Assembly: GCF_000264995.1 (NCBI RefSeq)
Contig: NW_006767439.1
Coordinates: 1,282,363 to 1,313,967, forward strand
DNA from: Punctularia strigosozonata HHB-11173 SS5
Taxonomy: Eukaryota > Basidiomycota > Agaricomycetes > Corticiales > Punctulariaceae
Length of the DNA: 31,605 nucleotides
Direction: 5' to 3'
The notes below the pieces were generated by a model. The model saw only the letters and a program-made list of their open reading frames with translations. It did not search any database and had not been told where the DNA came from. How positions within the stretch are numbered: the stretch's first letter is position 1; each line of letters begins with the position of its first letter. Shown one piece after another: positions 30,926-31,605 of this stretch. Both the position numbers and the translations under genes were made by a program.

Positions 30926-31013
30926 GTAACCGTTTGCCGCTGGCTGTACTTCGTACTGTACAAGGAACAGAAATATCGTTAGATAGAATGTGTACGTGCG
31001 AGTCGCTGCTGCC

Positions 31014-31041
31014 GGGGGGGGGGGGGGGGGGGGGGGGGGGG
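31014..31041. repeat. 28-nt poly-G run
   Basis: Twenty-eight consecutive G lie 0.1 kb downstream of the F-box relic and are followed by CGGGGGG. It may be a real slippage expansion with G-quadruplex potential, or a homopolymer sequencing artefact. The length should not be trusted. Confidence 0.9.
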
Positions 31042-31605
31042 CGGGGGGTGTGGATGCCTGCTGCACTGTGGCGAGCGGTTGAGGGTTTTTTCATCCAAAA
31101 ATGGAGTGAAAGTGAACGGTGACCTCACTTGCAGTTCAAATTGAGGTGTCGGGTCATTGTGGGGTGAAATAGCTTTCACCTCAATCTCAGGATAATTACA
31201 ACGGCACCGAAAGTTTCACTGACGCTCGACGCGGTCCTTGGCACCTACTTGTTGCATTCACTTGTCAATCTCTGCCCCGCCTGCATGGTCGCCCTTGTCA
31301 ACCACTCGGCACTCAGTACTCAGTGACTGTCCATGACTCACTAGTGCTACTGTAACATGACACGGGTGCATGCATATGACCGCAACACTGCTTATGCATA
31401 TCTACCAATTCATGCCGGGATTCTCAACTTCAATAGAGCTGGCCCTAAGGTGACCTCCAAACTTGGGGTTGCTCTGCCCAAGTTTGTTCGCTCCACGCTT
31501 ATCATCCTTGCGGAAGACATTTGAGCCATAGGCGTGTATAAAGCTTGCCTCATTTCGCCCGGTCCCTGGCACGATGTGTCCTCATCCACCCTCATAACAC
31601 TCGTT
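31042..31605. other. Intergenic end of window with small hairpins
   Basis: I see no gene here. A hairpin ggtgaaa-tagc-tttcacc lies near 31163-31180, with outer arms ttgaggtg/cacctcaa. A 10-bp perfect stem caaacttggg/cccaagtttg with a 9-nt loop lies at 31458-31486. The word actcagtactcagtgact near 31307 resembles the near-palindrome at about 14625. These could be ends of small non-autonomous elements, but no complete element can be defined. Confidence 0.4.

Larger units (their letters stand above)
28585..30970. repeat. Inverted segmental duplication, right arm
   Basis: This is the reverse-oriented, decayed counterpart of 11640-14408. It runs from the unknown conserved block (28585-28885), through about 0.8 kb of weakly alignable flank, to the broken F-box gene. 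It ends in a short 3' match: ctgtacttcgtactgtaca near 30944 against ctgtactttgtagtgtaga on the minus strand near 11620-11645. The right arm is shorter than the left because the F-box copy carries an internal deletion of roughly 0.5 kb. Confidence 0.72.

Noticed and set aside
30628-31122. Calling the right-hand frame of the F-box relic a separate gene
   Set aside because: Its first 95 or so codons are the C-terminal part of the same F-box protein. The remainder runs on past the homologous stop into the poly-G tract.
1-31605. tRNA, rRNA or other structured RNA genes
   Set aside because: I looked for tRNA-like cloverleaf and box A/B words and found none convincing. A covariance-model search would be decisive.

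Overview
The window looks like nuclear DNA of an agaricomycete basidiomycete. The signs are dense short introns (about 50-75 nt, nearly all GT-AG), multi-exon housekeeping genes with basidiomycete-like protein sequences, single-exon F-box proteins of the expanded mushroom type, and a polytopic membrane protein of a kind common in these fungi. All exon joins below were built by hand from reading frame, splice sites and family resemblance. No search or transcript data were used.

Layout. 1-3.0 kb: unrecognised sequence, then a truncated membrane-protein relic followed at once by an intact seven-helix paralogue (1526-3016, +). 3.2 kb: a perfect hairpin repeat. 3.9-5.95 kb: two decayed tandem copies of an intradiol ring-cleavage (catechol/hydroxyquinol 1,2-) dioxygenase. 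6.5-7.6 kb: an intact MAM33/p32-type mitochondrial matrix protein (-). 9.6-13.3 kb: two F-box proteins facing each other tail to tail. 15.8-17.4 kb: a three-RRM RNA-binding protein (-). 19.0-22.2 kb: EXO1, the mismatch-repair and recombination 5'-3' exonuclease (+), divergent from the RRM gene. 24.3-26.65 kb: a proline-rich protein with two C2H2 zinc fingers (+). 26.7-29.7 kb: mostly no recognisable genes. 29.7-30.95 kb: a broken F-box copy. The end of the window holds a 28-G run and small hairpins.

The genes do not form a pathway or operon. Housekeeping genes (MAM33, the RRM protein, EXO1, the zinc-finger protein) alternate with fast-evolving duplicated families in various states of decay. 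The clearest structural result is an old inverted segmental duplication. The F-box gene at 11.7-13.3 kb, with about 1.1 kb of 5' flank, recurs in opposite orientation at 28.6-30.97 kb, and the two arms enclose about 14 kb carrying the RRM gene, EXO1 and the zinc-finger gene. The stretch from about 19.5 to 26.5 kb is visibly richer in GC and in simple repeats than its surroundings.

I found no convincing undescribed multi-gene system. The points worth a second look are the inverted duplication, the decayed dioxygenase pair with an iron-ligand His replaced by Tyr, the EXO1 stop codon lying inside a perfect splice donor, a probable GC-AG intron, and unidentified open-frame remnants.
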